From IMG/VR virus record IMGVR_UViG_3300047678_000426, positions 1 through 37,239 of that record: DNA of 37,239 nucleotides; one strand, given 5' to 3'. Within the stretch, counting starts at the first letter, position 1. Each line of letters opens with the position of its first letter. Made by a program: the position numbers and the translations under genes. Below the pieces are notes generated by a model. The model ran no database searches. It was given only the letters and a program-made list of their open reading frames with translations, and was not told the origin of the DNA. This document shows, piece by piece, positions 23,841 to 30,981 of the stretch. This DNA is from a virus.

Positions 23841-24059
23841 CGTCCGGGCAACAACGGTCCTCAAACGGTCCTCAAACTCGGCGGAACGGCCCGGTCCCAT
23901 ACGGGCACACATGGTCCTCTGCCCGCCGAATATCGCCCGATCGCCCGTGATTCTGGGGCTGAATCTGTTCTCCGCCTACAGAACGACTCACCAGCACCCG
24001 GCAGCAATACTGCGGTTCTCAGCCGATCGAGCGAGGCTTAGTCCTCAAACGGTCCTCAA
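23841..24059. other. Probable attP: arm-core-arm layout next to int
   Basis: The 19-base block GTCCTCAAACGGTCCTCAA occurs at 23857-23875 and at 24041-24059. Each copy contains GTCCTCAA twice, spaced 11 bases, about one helical turn. Between them lies an imperfect core-like inverted repeat, GTTCT at 23967-23971 and AGAAC at 23980-23984, with 8 bases between. This is the shape expected for tyrosine-integrase arm sites either side of a core. The right copy lies in the last codons of int. A small hairpin (GCCCG 23889-23893, CGGGC 23902-23906) is also present. No tRNA 3' end is recognised as the core. The assignment is inference. Confidence 0.5.
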
Positions 24060-25152
24060 CGGTGCCGAACACGCCGTCGATCACGAGGCGTGTCTCGTCG
24101 TCCTCGGCTGGCCACAAATGGGCGTAGGTGTCGAGCGTCTCGCTCGCCTTCGCGTGGCCGAGGCGGGCCTGCACGACCTTCACCGACGCCCCACCACGGA
24201 TCAGGACCGACGCGTAGAAGTGGCGGAAGTCGTGCCACGTGGTGCCCTCCGGAGCGCCCACGGCGAGCACCGCCTTGTTCAGCGCATCCTGCACCAGACC
24301 ACGACGCCATGGTGCGCCGGTCGCCGAGTGGAAGATCAGGCCGCTGTCGCCGAGCTCGTACTGCTCGATGTGTCGGGCGAGCTCGATCGACAGTCGCTCC
24401 GGCATCGGGATCACACGCCTCGAGGCCTTCGTCTTCGGCCGCTTGAACTCCCACCCTCGATGGGGTGGCCACCACACCTGCTGGTCGACGACGATCTCAC
24501 GGCCGACGAAGTCGACCCGGTCGACAGTGAGCCCGGTGACCTCGGAGATCCGCAGCCCGCTCATCGCGGACGTGAGCACCGCCACGCCGAGTTCGTCGCG
24601 GATGTGCTCGGCGATCGCCAACACCACCGGCGGCTCGAGCGGAACGATCCGCTCCTCGTCGACGACCGGGAGGCTCAGGTTCACGACCGGCGACTCGATG
24701 ATCATCTTGTCGATGACCGCCGCCGACATGATCGTCGAGAACAGGTGCGCAATGCCGGCGACGTAGCTCGGCGCCAACGCCTTCCGCTTCGGCTCGTCCT
24801 GGTCGACCGACAGGCCCTTCACCCACGCCTGCACCTCCGACGGGCGGATCGAACCGAGCGGCCGATGCGACCACACCGCCATGTGCAGCCGGATCATCGT
24901 CTCCGTCCGGATCGCCGTCGACTCCTGGTGCACCTGGGCCTTGCGCCACGCCTCGGCGAACACCCCGAACGTCACCTTCCCGCGAGCTGGGTCGAGGTAC
25001 GTGCCGCGCAACATGTCGGCCTGCACCGTGATCAGGTGCTGCTCGGCCTCGAGCTCCGAGTCGAAGTGCTTCGCCCGCTGGGTTCCGTCGAGCTCGCGCC
25101 ACCGGGCCCGGTACTTCCCACTCGGACGACGATCAACGGAAGCGGAGGCCAT
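24019..25152 (-). CDS. int: Tyrosine integrase
   Basis: The 377-residue site-specific recombinase has the full set of active-site residues: Arg201 (SGLRISEV), a Lys in the beta-hairpin near 240-242 (RPKTKASRRV), His307 and Arg310 in TWHDFRHFYAS, His333 in ARLGHAKASE and the nucleophile Tyr343 in LDTYAHL. Residues 1-60 look like an arm-binding domain (SGKYRARWRELDG), and 60-165 like a SAM-like core-binding domain. It is transcribed leftward toward the putative attP and ends in the attP region. The start is ATG at 25150-25152. Integrase and repressor on the minus strand and all else on plus is the common temperate-phage arrangement. Confidence 0.95.
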   Translation of the reverse strand: MASASVDRRPSGKYRARWRELDGTQRAKHFDSELEAEQHLITVQADMLRGTYLDPARGKVTFGVFAEAWRKAQVHQESTAIRTETMIRLHMAVWSHRPLGSIRPSEVQAWVKGLSVDQDEPKRKALAPSYVAGIAHLFSTIMSAAVIDKMIIESPVVNLSLPVVDEERIVPLEPPVVLAIAEHIRDELGVAVLTSAMSGLRISEVTGLTVDRVDFVGREIVVDQQVWWPPHRGWEFKRPKTKASRRVIPMPERLSIELARHIEQYELGDSGLIFHSATGAPWRRGLVQDALNKAVLAVGAPEGTTWHDFRHFYASVLIRGGASVKVVQARLGHAKASETLDTYAHLWPAEDDETRLVIDGVFGTVEDRLRTKPRSIG

Positions 25153-25173
25153 CGCCCGATCGTACGCCTGCGG

Positions 25174-25716
25174 TCAACATCTCGAGTCGCCGTACTCGGT
25201 CACTCGGTTGAAGGCGTCGACGTCGGCTCGGTTCGCGATGCGATCGGCCATGTCGCTGTCCATGTCGACGCCCTCGAGGTCATCGATGAGGGTGTTCATC
25301 TCGTCGACTGCCTCCTCGACATCGTCGACCATGGTGGTCGGCCAGCGCACATCCCGGACCATGGAGTCGACGAGCCTCGAGACGTCGGCCGTCGACTCGA
25401 TCTCGATGTCGTTGTTCTCGCTGTTGAACAGCCGCCAGTCGTCGCAGAACTCGGCGATGGATCCCGTCCTGATGTCGGGCTTCTTCGCGAGGTAGTACGC
25501 CCCCGCTCCCCCGACGATCACCAGGACGGCGACGAGAGTTACGGCGACCGTCGCCCGAGAGGGAAGCCGGTTCGGATCCGGCATCGGAGTGTGCGCCGGC
25601 GCGCCTGGCGCGGGTAGATCGACTGGCGGCGGCCCCGTTGGCGCCGCAGCGACCGGCGGGTACCACCGACCGTCAGCTGCAAGCCACCAGTCTGCGGCTT
25701 GGGGCGAGTCGCTCAT
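25174..25716 (-). CDS. Membrane-anchored protein with Trp-rich N-terminus, possible lysogenic or exclusion function
   Basis: The start is set to 25716 because GGAGG lies 4 bases upstream on the minus strand, trimming a five-residue extension. Residues 1-17 (MSDSPQAADWWLAADGR, then WYPP) resemble the short Trp/Tyr motif found at the start of many actinobacterial membrane proteins. A Pro/Ala-rich link leads to one span at about 60-80 (AVTLVAVLVIVGGAGAYYLA), then an acidic helical outer domain with Cys in FCDDW and at the very C-terminus. It lies between int and repressor, where phages often keep genes expressed in the lysogen. Superinfection exclusion is a guess from place and topology. Confidence 0.68.
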   Translation of the reverse strand: MSDSPQAADWWLAADGRWYPPVAAAPTGPPPVDLPAPGAPAHTPMPDPNRLPSRATVAVTLVAVLVIVGGAGAYYLAKKPDIRTGSIAEFCDDWRLFNSENNDIEIESTADVSRLVDSMVRDVRWPTTMVDDVEEAVDEMNTLIDDLEGVDMDSDMADRIANRADVDAFNRVTEYGDSRC

Positions 25717-25739
25717 CGTTCCTCCGGGCAAATGACAAC

Positions 25740-25880
25740 GGTGTGACTATCAGTGGTCGATCGTAGTGTCGGAGGTCCAGCCGGTCGCCGTTGGCGACCA
25801 GGCCGGCGGCGCCACAACTGGGGAGAGACCATGCAATCGTCCAGCTTCGACGCGCCCTCGAACATCATCGGCGAGGTCAT
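25740..25880. other. Spacer between repressor end and minus-strand membrane gene
   Basis: The 160 bases between 25717 and 25876 hold no gene I accept. A hairpin, GGTCGCC (25783-25789) with GGCGACC (25793-25799), lies inside. It could end the repressor transcript or protect it. A plus-strand reading frame across 25753-26028 was not accepted as a gene because it runs antisense into the repressor. Confidence 0.35.
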
Positions 25881-26305
25881 CGTTCGCCAGGTCGTGGGCG
25901 ACCTGCGTGCTCTGCGAGCTGAGCTCGCAGGTCTTCGATCTCAGCTCGCAGAGCTTCCTTCTCCGCCACGAGATCAGCGAGCAGCGTCACCGGAACCTGC
26001 GTCATCTCCGGATATCCGATTGGCGTGATGCGCCGGTAGGGGTGTTCTTCCTTCTGTGCCTCCTCCACGGCGGCAAGCGCTGCATCGATCTTCGCCAAGC
26101 TCGCTTTCGAGATCGGCGGTGCGCCCGGACGCTCCAGCTTCTGCACCGTCGACAACGACACTCCTGCCAGCTCTGCGAGGCGGCTTTGGCTGACGCCGAC
26201 CATCTCTCGGACCTCCCGAGGTGTCATCGGGCGGACCTCCCCGGTCCCTGCATGCTCGATCAGTCTCTCCATGAGTACATCGTTGCCCAGTTCGTCGACG
26301 ACCAT
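25877..26305 (-). CDS. CI-like repressor, helix-turn-helix plus coiled-coil tail
   Basis: The 142-residue protein holds an XRE/lambda-type helix-turn-helix at about 25-60, MVGVSQSRLAELAGVSLSTV followed by QKLERPGAPPISKASLAKID. A coiled-coil-like end (LLADLVAEKEALRAEIEDLRAQLAEHAG) could serve for dimerisation. ATG 26305 is preferred to the TTG at 26314. It has no Shine-Dalgarno, and a CAAGAT -10-like box ends 8 bases before it, so a nearly leaderless transcript is plausible. One operator copy overlaps the start and another lies just upstream. It is the natural lysogeny repressor, probably autoregulated. No peptidase domain, so not a LexA-type self-cleaver. Confidence 0.8.
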   Translation of the reverse strand: MVVDELGNDVLMERLIEHAGTGEVRPMTPREVREMVGVSQSRLAELAGVSLSTVQKLERPGAPPISKASLAKIDAALAAVEEAQKEEHPYRRITPIGYPEMTQVPVTLLADLVAEKEALRAEIEDLRAQLAEHAGRPRPGER

Positions 26306-26434
26306 TGGTTGCAATCTTGCCCGATTGGTTGAGCGACAACGACGTAACTCGCCCTACATCGTTGTAGTTTCCCCGAGTTAAGCCTCAACCAATGCTTGGT
26401 CAAGTCTTGCCTAAGCATCAACCAATGGTTATTG
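26300..26434. promoter_or_regulatory. Divergent immunity switch with four operator copies
   Basis: The motif CAACCAATG (or its complement) occurs four times: 26303-26311, 26323-26331 (one base different), 26386-26394 and 26419-26427. Three lie in palindromes or near-palindromes: AACCAATGGTT (26420-26430) and ACCAATGCTTGGT (26388-26400) are perfect, and GACCATTGGTT (26300-26310) has one mismatch. The left pair flanks the repressor start and the right pair precedes the cro-like gene. A further small palindrome, CTACATCGTTGTAG, lies at 26354-26367. The sites would bind CI-like and Cro-like proteins. Confidence 0.7.
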
Positions 26435-26442
26435 TCCTCGTC
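26407..26442 (+). promoter_or_regulatory. Rightward promoter for the cro-like operon
   Basis: TTGCCT (26407-26412) and TATTGT (26430-26435) are separated by 17 bases, the ideal spacing. The palindromic operator 26420-26430 fills the spacer, so repressor binding would block polymerase directly. The expected start of transcription, about 7 bases after the -10, falls at or next to ATG 26443, predicting a leaderless mRNA. Confidence 0.6.
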
Positions 26443-26769
26443 ATGAAGGAGCGAGGGCGCATCGTCAACGGTCAGGTGTTGCGACTTTGTCGTGAACGAC
26501 TGCTCGGCGAAACGATCGAGGGCAAGCCCTCGATCGTGAAGGCTGCCAAGCTCATCGGCGTCACGCCTCAGCTCTGGTCCCTGTGGGAGCTCGGAGGCCG
26601 AGGAATCTCCGAGGACAATCTGTCGCTGCTCGTCGACCTGTTCCGCCTGCCGGGGCCCCAGGTGCTGCTTGCGTCGACCGCCCAAGACGCCGAGACGGAA
26701 GCCGAGCGGCAGCGCACTCGACGAAACGAAGTCCAGGCCGAACGCACTCGTCGAAAGAATGTCGCGTGA
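26443..26769 (+). CDS. Cro-like regulator (108 aa)
   Basis: First gene of the rightward operon. The HTH lies near residues 28-60 (SIVKAAKLIGVTPQLWSLWE, then LGGRGISEDNLSLLVDLFRLP). A basic C-terminal helix (QRTRRNEVQAERTRRKN) follows. ATG 26443 has no RBS but sits right after the predicted -10 box, which fits leaderless initiation. Upstream in-frame ATGs at 26392 and 26425 would run through the operators and the promoter and are rejected. It likely shares operator sites with the CI-like repressor and so takes part in the lysis-lysogeny choice. The Cro name is by place, not homology. Confidence 0.7.
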   Translation: MKERGRIVNGQVLRLCRERLLGETIEGKPSIVKAAKLIGVTPQLWSLWELGGRGISEDNLSLLVDLFRLPGPQVLLASTAQDAETEAERQRTRRNEVQAERTRRKNVA

Positions 26770-27032
26770 CCGGCATCCTTCTCGGCCGTGAAGCCGCAGC
26801 GGAGGCGCTGGATGTTGGGGCGTCGAGCTTCGACAAGCTGCGCGACCTTCCCGGCTTCCCGAAGCCGACGTGGCTCGACAGCCGGCCTCGCTGGCTCGCC
26901 GCCGACCTCATGACTTGGGCCTCGTCGCTCCCTACGTCGGTCGAGAAGCCCGAGCCGGGAGCGAAGCCCGTTCGCCATCGTCGTTCGAAGCACGACCCCC
27001 CTCGACTGGAGAGCGTCAAGGCCACGGGCTGA
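26766..27032 (+). CDS. AlpA/excisionase-like small DNA-binding protein
   Basis: GTG 26766 overlaps the cro-like stop (GTGA). Of 88 residues, 4-55 form a winged-helix pattern of the MerR/AlpA/Xis type: LLGREAAAEALDVGASSFDK for the helix-turn-helix, then LPGFPKPTWLDSRPRWLAADL for the wing, where a Pro/Lys-rich strand precedes an Arg-Trp turn. The C-terminus is basic. Xis/AlpA proteins bend attachment-site DNA and steer integrase towards excision; the phage has a tyrosine integrase, so this fits. It could instead be a transcription regulator. Confidence 0.65.
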   Translation: MTGILLGREAAAEALDVGASSFDKLRDLPGFPKPTWLDSRPRWLAADLMTWASSLPTSVEKPEPGAKPVRHRRSKHDPPRLESVKATG

Positions 27033-27107
27033 CGCACTCCGGATCCGATCTTCCCAACGAGCACGGCCCGTCGAGGGCCCTGTTCAAACGCGCCTGAGGA
27101 GGCACCT

Positions 27108-27353
27108 ATGAGCAAGTCCAACACGAAGAAGGCGAAGCGCACCACGACGACCGCCGCGCTGCCGGAGCGCGATCTGGTGACGGGTCAGCTGAGCCCGGTG
27201 CTCGAACTGGTCCGTCATGGGTCGGTCGGCGAGCTCGACGATCTGGAGCTCGAGATCCTCCGCGACGAGCAGGCGGCGTTCCCGGTCCTGCCCGACGTCG
27301 TGCGGACGTCGTCGATGTCGGACTGGGTCGCACGCGCCGGGCGGGCGTCGTGA
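27108..27353 (+). CDS. Small hypothetical early protein (81 aa)
   Basis: GAGGAGG precedes ATG 27108 by 6 bases, a strong RBS. A 75-base gap before it contains a weak GGCCC-GGGCC hairpin near 27066-27081. The sequence starts Lys/Thr-rich (KSNTKKAKRTTTTAALPERD) and continues with an acidic helix (GELDDLELEILRDEQAAF) and VLPDVVRTSSMSDWVARAG. No domain is recognised. Its stop overlaps the next GTG. Confidence 0.58.
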   Translation: MSKSNTKKAKRTTTTAALPERDLVTGQLSPVLELVRHGSVGELDDLELEILRDEQAAFPVLPDVVRTSSMSDWVARAGRAS

Positions 27354-27736
27354 CCGCTACGACCCTCATCGCACCGACTGCGCTCGACGTCGCGGAGTAC
27401 TCCACGAAGGAGCTCGCCGCCCTTCTCGGCGTGCCGCACGAGCAGCTCGCGACGAGCGTCGTGGGCCGTTCCCACTGGGGCACGCTCCTCCCGCCGGCGA
27501 CGTCGGCCGAGCGACCGCGACGCTGGCGCCCGATCGACACCGTCGTCATCGCGTGCCTCACCGACCTCCGTGACACCGTCGGCGCTCTCCCGATGGAGCT
27601 GCGCCGCGAGCTCGTCGACGCCCTCTACCTGACCGAGTGGGGCACACCGGTCGTGATCGTCCAGGACGAACGGCGCCTCGTCGTCGGGTACGCACCGGAC
27701 TGGTCGATCGTCGATCGCCTCGAGGCAGCCCGGTGA
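27350..27736 (+). CDS. Hypothetical protein with MerR-like N-terminal helix-turn-helix
   Basis: GTG 27350 overlaps the preceding stop. Residues about 14-60 read DVAEYSTKELAALLGVPHEQL and then RPRRWRPIDTVVIACLTDLRD, like a MerR-type DNA-binding fold, where a helix-turn-helix leads to an RRW strand and a helix. The rest (about 65-128) is a mixed domain, VVIVQDERRLVVGYAPDW near the end. Likely a small regulator in the early operon. The HTH call is from pattern only. Confidence 0.55.
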   Translation: MTATTLIAPTALDVAEYSTKELAALLGVPHEQLATSVVGRSHWGTLLPPATSAERPRRWRPIDTVVIACLTDLRDTVGALPMELRRELVDALYLTEWGTPVVIVQDERRLVVGYAPDWSIVDRLEAAR

Positions 27737-28002
27737 GCGCCCCCCTCCGCGAGGCGGACATCCTGATCCGCCCCCAGGAGAACGGCGCCGTGATCGGGAT
27801 CGAGGTCCGGCGTCGTGGGACGGCGTCGCCGATGCACGACACACCGGTGTGCATGTGGGAGCTCCGACCCCGCGACCCCGCAGCGACGGACCCCGACGAC
27901 GAGTGGGTCGGCCGCGTCGTGATTGGTCGTCACCCTGTCGACCCGATCGCCGGCACGCAGGCGCAACTGCTGATCCGCCTCGCTACGGGGAGGGCGGCAT
28001 GA
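27733..28002 (+). CDS. Small hypothetical protein (89 aa)
   Basis: GTG 27733 overlaps the stop of the previous gene. The product looks beta-rich, with ILIRPQENGAVIGIEVRRRG and VCMWELRPRDP, and ends in a short basic tail. I recognise no family. It is coupled to both neighbours by 4-base overlaps, arguing that it is a real gene of the early operon. Confidence 0.55.
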   Translation: MSAPLREADILIRPQENGAVIGIEVRRRGTASPMHDTPVCMWELRPRDPAATDPDDEWVGRVVIGRHPVDPIAGTQAQLLIRLATGRAA

Positions 28003-28301
28003 CGTTGCTCTCGAACGTGTCGCTCACCGTGTCGGTCGACCCTGTCGGCACGACCGACACCGTGTTCCGCTACGAGCGGAACCTCCAGACGACGTGGCAC
28101 ATCACCAAGGTCGACGGCGGTTGGCGCGCCGTGCAGAAGCACGAGCTCCACACCCGTGAAGGCATGACGTTCGACGGAGCGACCGTCGGCGAGCTGCTCG
28201 GTCGCCTGTGCGGATCGATCTACGAGTGCGGCGACGAGGAGCCGCCCCCGGGTGACCGCCCCCGCCCGTCTGATCGGAGGTCGCACCCATGGCGTCCCTG
28301 A
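27999..28301 (+). CDS. Small hypothetical protein (100 aa)
   Basis: ATG 27999 has GGGGAGGG upstream and overlaps the previous stop. The N-terminal two thirds (NVSLTVSVDPVGTTDTVFRY, TWHITKVDGGWRAVQKHEL, TFDGATVGELLGRLCGSIYE) look like a small alpha-beta domain. The last 25 residues are Pro/Arg/Asp-rich and overlap the next gene by 13 bases. No known domain. Confidence 0.55.
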   Translation: MTLLSNVSLTVSVDPVGTTDTVFRYERNLQTTWHITKVDGGWRAVQKHELHTREGMTFDGATVGELLGRLCGSIYECGDEEPPPGDRPRPSDRRSHPWRP

Positions 28302-28462
28302 CCCCGCTCGAGTGGACCATCCGCTTCACCGCCCTCGTGTTCCTGCTCAGCGCCAGCGCCGGCGGGATCCTCATCGCCGCCCGCCGTCGCCCGTTGCTGA
28401 ACACCGCGCTCGAGGTCCTTGCCGGCCTCGGCCTTCCCGATGACGAGGAGCCCACACCGTGA
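28289..28462 (+). CDS. Short membrane peptide (57 aa)
   Basis: TCGGAGG lies 8 bases before ATG 28289, inside the tail of the previous gene, and its TGA at 28460-28462 overlaps the GTG of the next. The product has one membrane span at about 12-31 (FTALVFLLSASAGGILIAA), then a basic patch and an acidic end (PDDEEPTP). The strong RBS and double coupling support translation. Function unknown. Confidence 0.6.
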   Translation: MASLTPLEWTIRFTALVFLLSASAGGILIAARRRPLLNTALEVLAGLGLPDDEEPTP

Positions 28463-28929
28463 AGATCGCACTCGCACTCTCCGCAGCTGTGTGCATCGGT
28501 GTCGCTGCCGGCGCCTACCTGTTCCGCATGGACCGCCGGCGCACGTCGCCGGGACAGGAACGTCTTCACGACGGCGCCCACCAACGAGCGTCACAGATCG
28601 CCGACCTCGAGGACATGTACCAGGCACCTTCGCTCGCGCCCTACGCCCAACGAGTCGTCACCGAAGCCGACGCGGTTCGCCTCCACCGCCAGGCCCTCGA
28701 CCGCCTCGACGACTTCGGCAACTTCGGCCACCCACCGTCAGGGGTGCCAGCGCCGGAACCGCCGGCGGCTGTCTACGACTGGGCCCGGGCCGAGCGCGAC
28801 GTCACCGGCGTCGACCTCGACGACGACACGGCCCCGAGGTCCCCGGCGATCGACGACGACATCGCACGCCGGGCCCGCACCGCGCTCGACAACGCACCGC
28901 TTCCCCCCAAAAGAGACGAGGACCAGTGA
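28459..28929 (+). CDS. Hypothetical protein with N-terminal membrane anchor (156 aa)
   Basis: GTG 28459 overlaps the previous stop. Residues 2-22 (KIALALSAAVCIGVAAGAYLF) form a signal or anchor segment; Cys12 is in a place that could, but need not, be lipidated, as no clean lipobox is seen. A basic turn (RMDRRR) and a helical, charged soluble part follow (QRASQIADLEDMYQAP, VVTEADAVRLHRQALDRLDDF), then Pro- and Asp-rich stretches. A pair with the small membrane peptide just before it is possible. No domain recognised. Confidence 0.58.
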   Translation: MKIALALSAAVCIGVAAGAYLFRMDRRRTSPGQERLHDGAHQRASQIADLEDMYQAPSLAPYAQRVVTEADAVRLHRQALDRLDDFGNFGHPPSGVPAPEPPAAVYDWARAERDVTGVDLDDDTAPRSPAIDDDIARRARTALDNAPLPPKRDEDQ

Positions 28930-30695
28930 CCCTCCGCGCAACCATCCACAACCTCAACGACGTCAATGCCAGCGAGCTCCTCCTCGGCACCGTCGTGAAG
29001 CTCCTCGGCGAGACGGAGGGGTACGACCGGATCCGACTGAGCGAACCCGACTCGACCCCGCCCGGTGGCGTCGAGATCTCCGTCATCCCGCTCCACGTGA
29101 AGGGGTCGCTTGCTCGCGTCGCCAGCGACGAAGCCGACTCGCTCCTCGAGGCCGACCGAAAGCGAACAGAGGAGTCGATCCTTGACTACCTCGCTACCCA
29201 CACGCTCGTCGGCGCACCGTTCGGCGACATCGCCAACGCCATCACCGACATCTACGGCTTCAACCGGATCCGGTTCATTCCCGACATCCTCGACGACCTG
29301 CTGAGCCGAGGTCGGGTCTACCTCATCGATAACCAGGCTGACAGCGACGACACCTGGCACCTGGTCGACCAGACACCGGCCGAAGTGACGATCGATGTCG
29401 AGCGTCCGACCGGCGGCCCGGTCACCGGCGAGGTGGTCGGCGACACGGTCGAGGGCGGCGAGTACTTCCGGCCGAGCGACTGCCTCCCGGGTCTGGAGTC
29501 TGCGCTCGAGGAGTTCGAGCGTCACACGAACGGCGTCAGCGCCGACCCCGAGCCGGGTCCCTCCTCACCGGCACCGGGCTCGCCTGACGTCCCGGACGAG
29601 GCCGACGAGGCCTCGTCCGCAGCGGATGGGTCGGAGGCGCCCACACCCCCGGCCGCCTCCGACCCTTCGCCCACGATCCCCCCACCAGCGGCACACGTTG
29701 CCGACGGCCCGACGACCCCGGATGTGGAACCGGCCGAGGTCGAGGAAAACGCCGGCGACGCCCCTGCCCCCGATGGGCCGGTACCGGGAGATGACAGCGG
29801 TGTGCACGCTGCTCCCGGTACCGGCGGCGACGTCGTCCCGACCGAACTCTCCCTCGTCGACCTGGTCGTCGCTTACCTGCGCGAGCAGCCCGCCCGGCAG
29901 TCGGCGATCGGGCTGCACCTCGACCGGCTCAACGTCGAGTGGAACACCCCGGTCCTCGTCGCCGCTCTCGACGAGCTCCGCAACGCAGGCCGCGCCACGT
30001 TCAACGGTGAAGCGTGGGCGCTCGTCGACGACGAGTCCGGGTTCGCGTGCCGTGAGTGCGGGTGCACCGACGACCATGCGTGCGAGGGCGGCTGCAGCTG
30101 GGTCGCGGCCGAGCTGAACAACCCTGCCGGCCCGCTGTGCACAGCGTGCGGCACGCCCTCACCTCTGGCTCAGGAGGTGACCGACGAGATCGACGAGGCA
30201 TTCGCCGAGGAGCCGTCGACGGTGCGGAAGTTCATGACGGATGAAGAGCTCCTCGATCACCTCGAGCGGCTGCAGCCCATCGGATGCACCGACCTCCACG
30301 CAGCGATCGGCTACCCAGCGTCGCGCTCCGCTCTCGGGCTGCGGCTCTCGAAGTTCGCGAAGGACGGGCGGGCCGTGTCTCTCGACCGGAAGTGGCGCTC
30401 GCTCCGCAACGTGACGGCACCAACGCCGGTGACGGTGCCGCCGGCGTTGGCCGACGAGCAGCCCGAACCGCCTGAGCGACTCGAGCTCGAGGACGAGCAG
30501 ATCCTGAAGATGACGCTCGAGATGGCCGACCCGAAGACGGGTGTCCTCGTGAACACGGTGCACAAGGCGTTGCCGTGGGTTCTCCGGTCCCGGTTCGAGG
30601 CCCACGACGTCGCCGCCGTGATGTCCCGCCTCGTGTCGTCCGGCGCGCTCACGAAACGGCGCGGCGCCTACTTCGACCCCGACGACGTCCGATGA
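28926..30695 (+). CDS. Multi-domain DNA-binding-like protein: several winged helices and a Cys-rich zinc motif
   Basis: A 589-residue protein starting at GTG 28926 (GTGA overlap). Residues about 80-140 look like a winged helix (TEESILDYLATHTLVGAPFG, then NRIRFIPDILDDLLSRGRV). Residues 150-305 are acidic and Pro-rich. A second winged helix lies at about 310-365 (SLVDLVVAYLREQPARQSAI). Residues about 375-410 hold CRECGCTDDHACEGGCSW and a closing CTAC, a zinc motif known from phage proteins, often beside ParB domains. A third and fourth winged-helix-like stretch lie at about 437-500 and 515-589. The role is unknown; it may organise replication or control early genes. The ParB-like protein is encoded close by. 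Confidence 0.7.
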   Translation: MTLRATIHNLNDVNASELLLGTVVKLLGETEGYDRIRLSEPDSTPPGGVEISVIPLHVKGSLARVASDEADSLLEADRKRTEESILDYLATHTLVGAPFGDIANAITDIYGFNRIRFIPDILDDLLSRGRVYLIDNQADSDDTWHLVDQTPAEVTIDVERPTGGPVTGEVVGDTVEGGEYFRPSDCLPGLESALEEFERHTNGVSADPEPGPSSPAPGSPDVPDEADEASSAADGSEAPTPPAASDPSPTIPPPAAHVADGPTTPDVEPAEVEENAGDAPAPDGPVPGDDSGVHAAPGTGGDVVPTELSLVDLVVAYLREQPARQSAIGLHLDRLNVEWNTPVLVAALDELRNAGRATFNGEAWALVDDESGFACRECGCTDDHACEGGCSWVAAELNNPAGPLCTACGTPSPLAQEVTDEIDEAFAEEPSTVRKFMTDEELLDHLERLQPIGCTDLHAAIGYPASRSALGLRLSKFAKDGRAVSLDRKWRSLRNVTAPTPVTVPPALADEQPEPPERLELEDEQILKMTLEMADPKTGVLVNTVHKALPWVLRSRFEAHDVAAVMSRLVSSGALTKRRGAYFDPDDVR

Positions 30696-30952
30696 GCAGC
30701 GAAGAGCTCTACGCACAGCGGACGCTCCTGCGTCGTGCGGCCGAACACGTCGCCACGCTCCGCACCGTCGACTCGCGGCAGCTCGCAGCGCACCTCGGCC
30801 AACCGGTTGCGGTCGCAGTTGAGCTCCTCGCCGACCTCGAGCGGCACAGCCTCGTCACCTCGGCGTACGGCACCACCGCCCAGCGCACCGTCCGCATGTC
30901 CACCGTCCCTCCGACCATCCCCCGGCCACGCGCACCACGCCGCGCCGCCTGA
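30692..30952 (+). CDS. Small winged-helix-like protein (86 aa)
   Basis: ATG 30692 overlaps the previous stop. Residues about 10-60 (LLRRAAEHVATLRTVDSRQL, LLADLERHSLVTSAYG) match a short winged helix very like those at the end of the preceding protein, so it may be a detached domain. A Pro/Arg-rich tail of 20 residues follows. DNA binding is inferred from pattern. Confidence 0.55.
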   Translation: MSSEELYAQRTLLRRAAEHVATLRTVDSRQLAAHLGQPVAVAVELLADLERHSLVTSAYGTTAQRTVRMSTVPPTIPRPRAPRRAA

Positions 30953-30981
30953 ACCGTGACCCTCCACCCAGAAAGCCGCCG

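Noticed and set aside
23284-25617. Long plus-strand open frame (777 codons) over the integrase
   Set aside because: It runs antisense to an integrase with a full active site and crosses a terminator and attP; Arg/His/Pro-rich like other shadows.
25753-26028. Plus-strand frame with an RBS-like GGGGAGAG before an ATG at 25831
   Set aside because: It runs antisense into the repressor end and has no partner or promoter; kept only as a note since its sequence is not absurd.
26392-26442. Earlier ATG starts (26392, 26425) for the cro-like gene
   Set aside because: They would translate through the operators and promoter; the -10 box ends at 26435, so such an mRNA is unlikely from this promoter.
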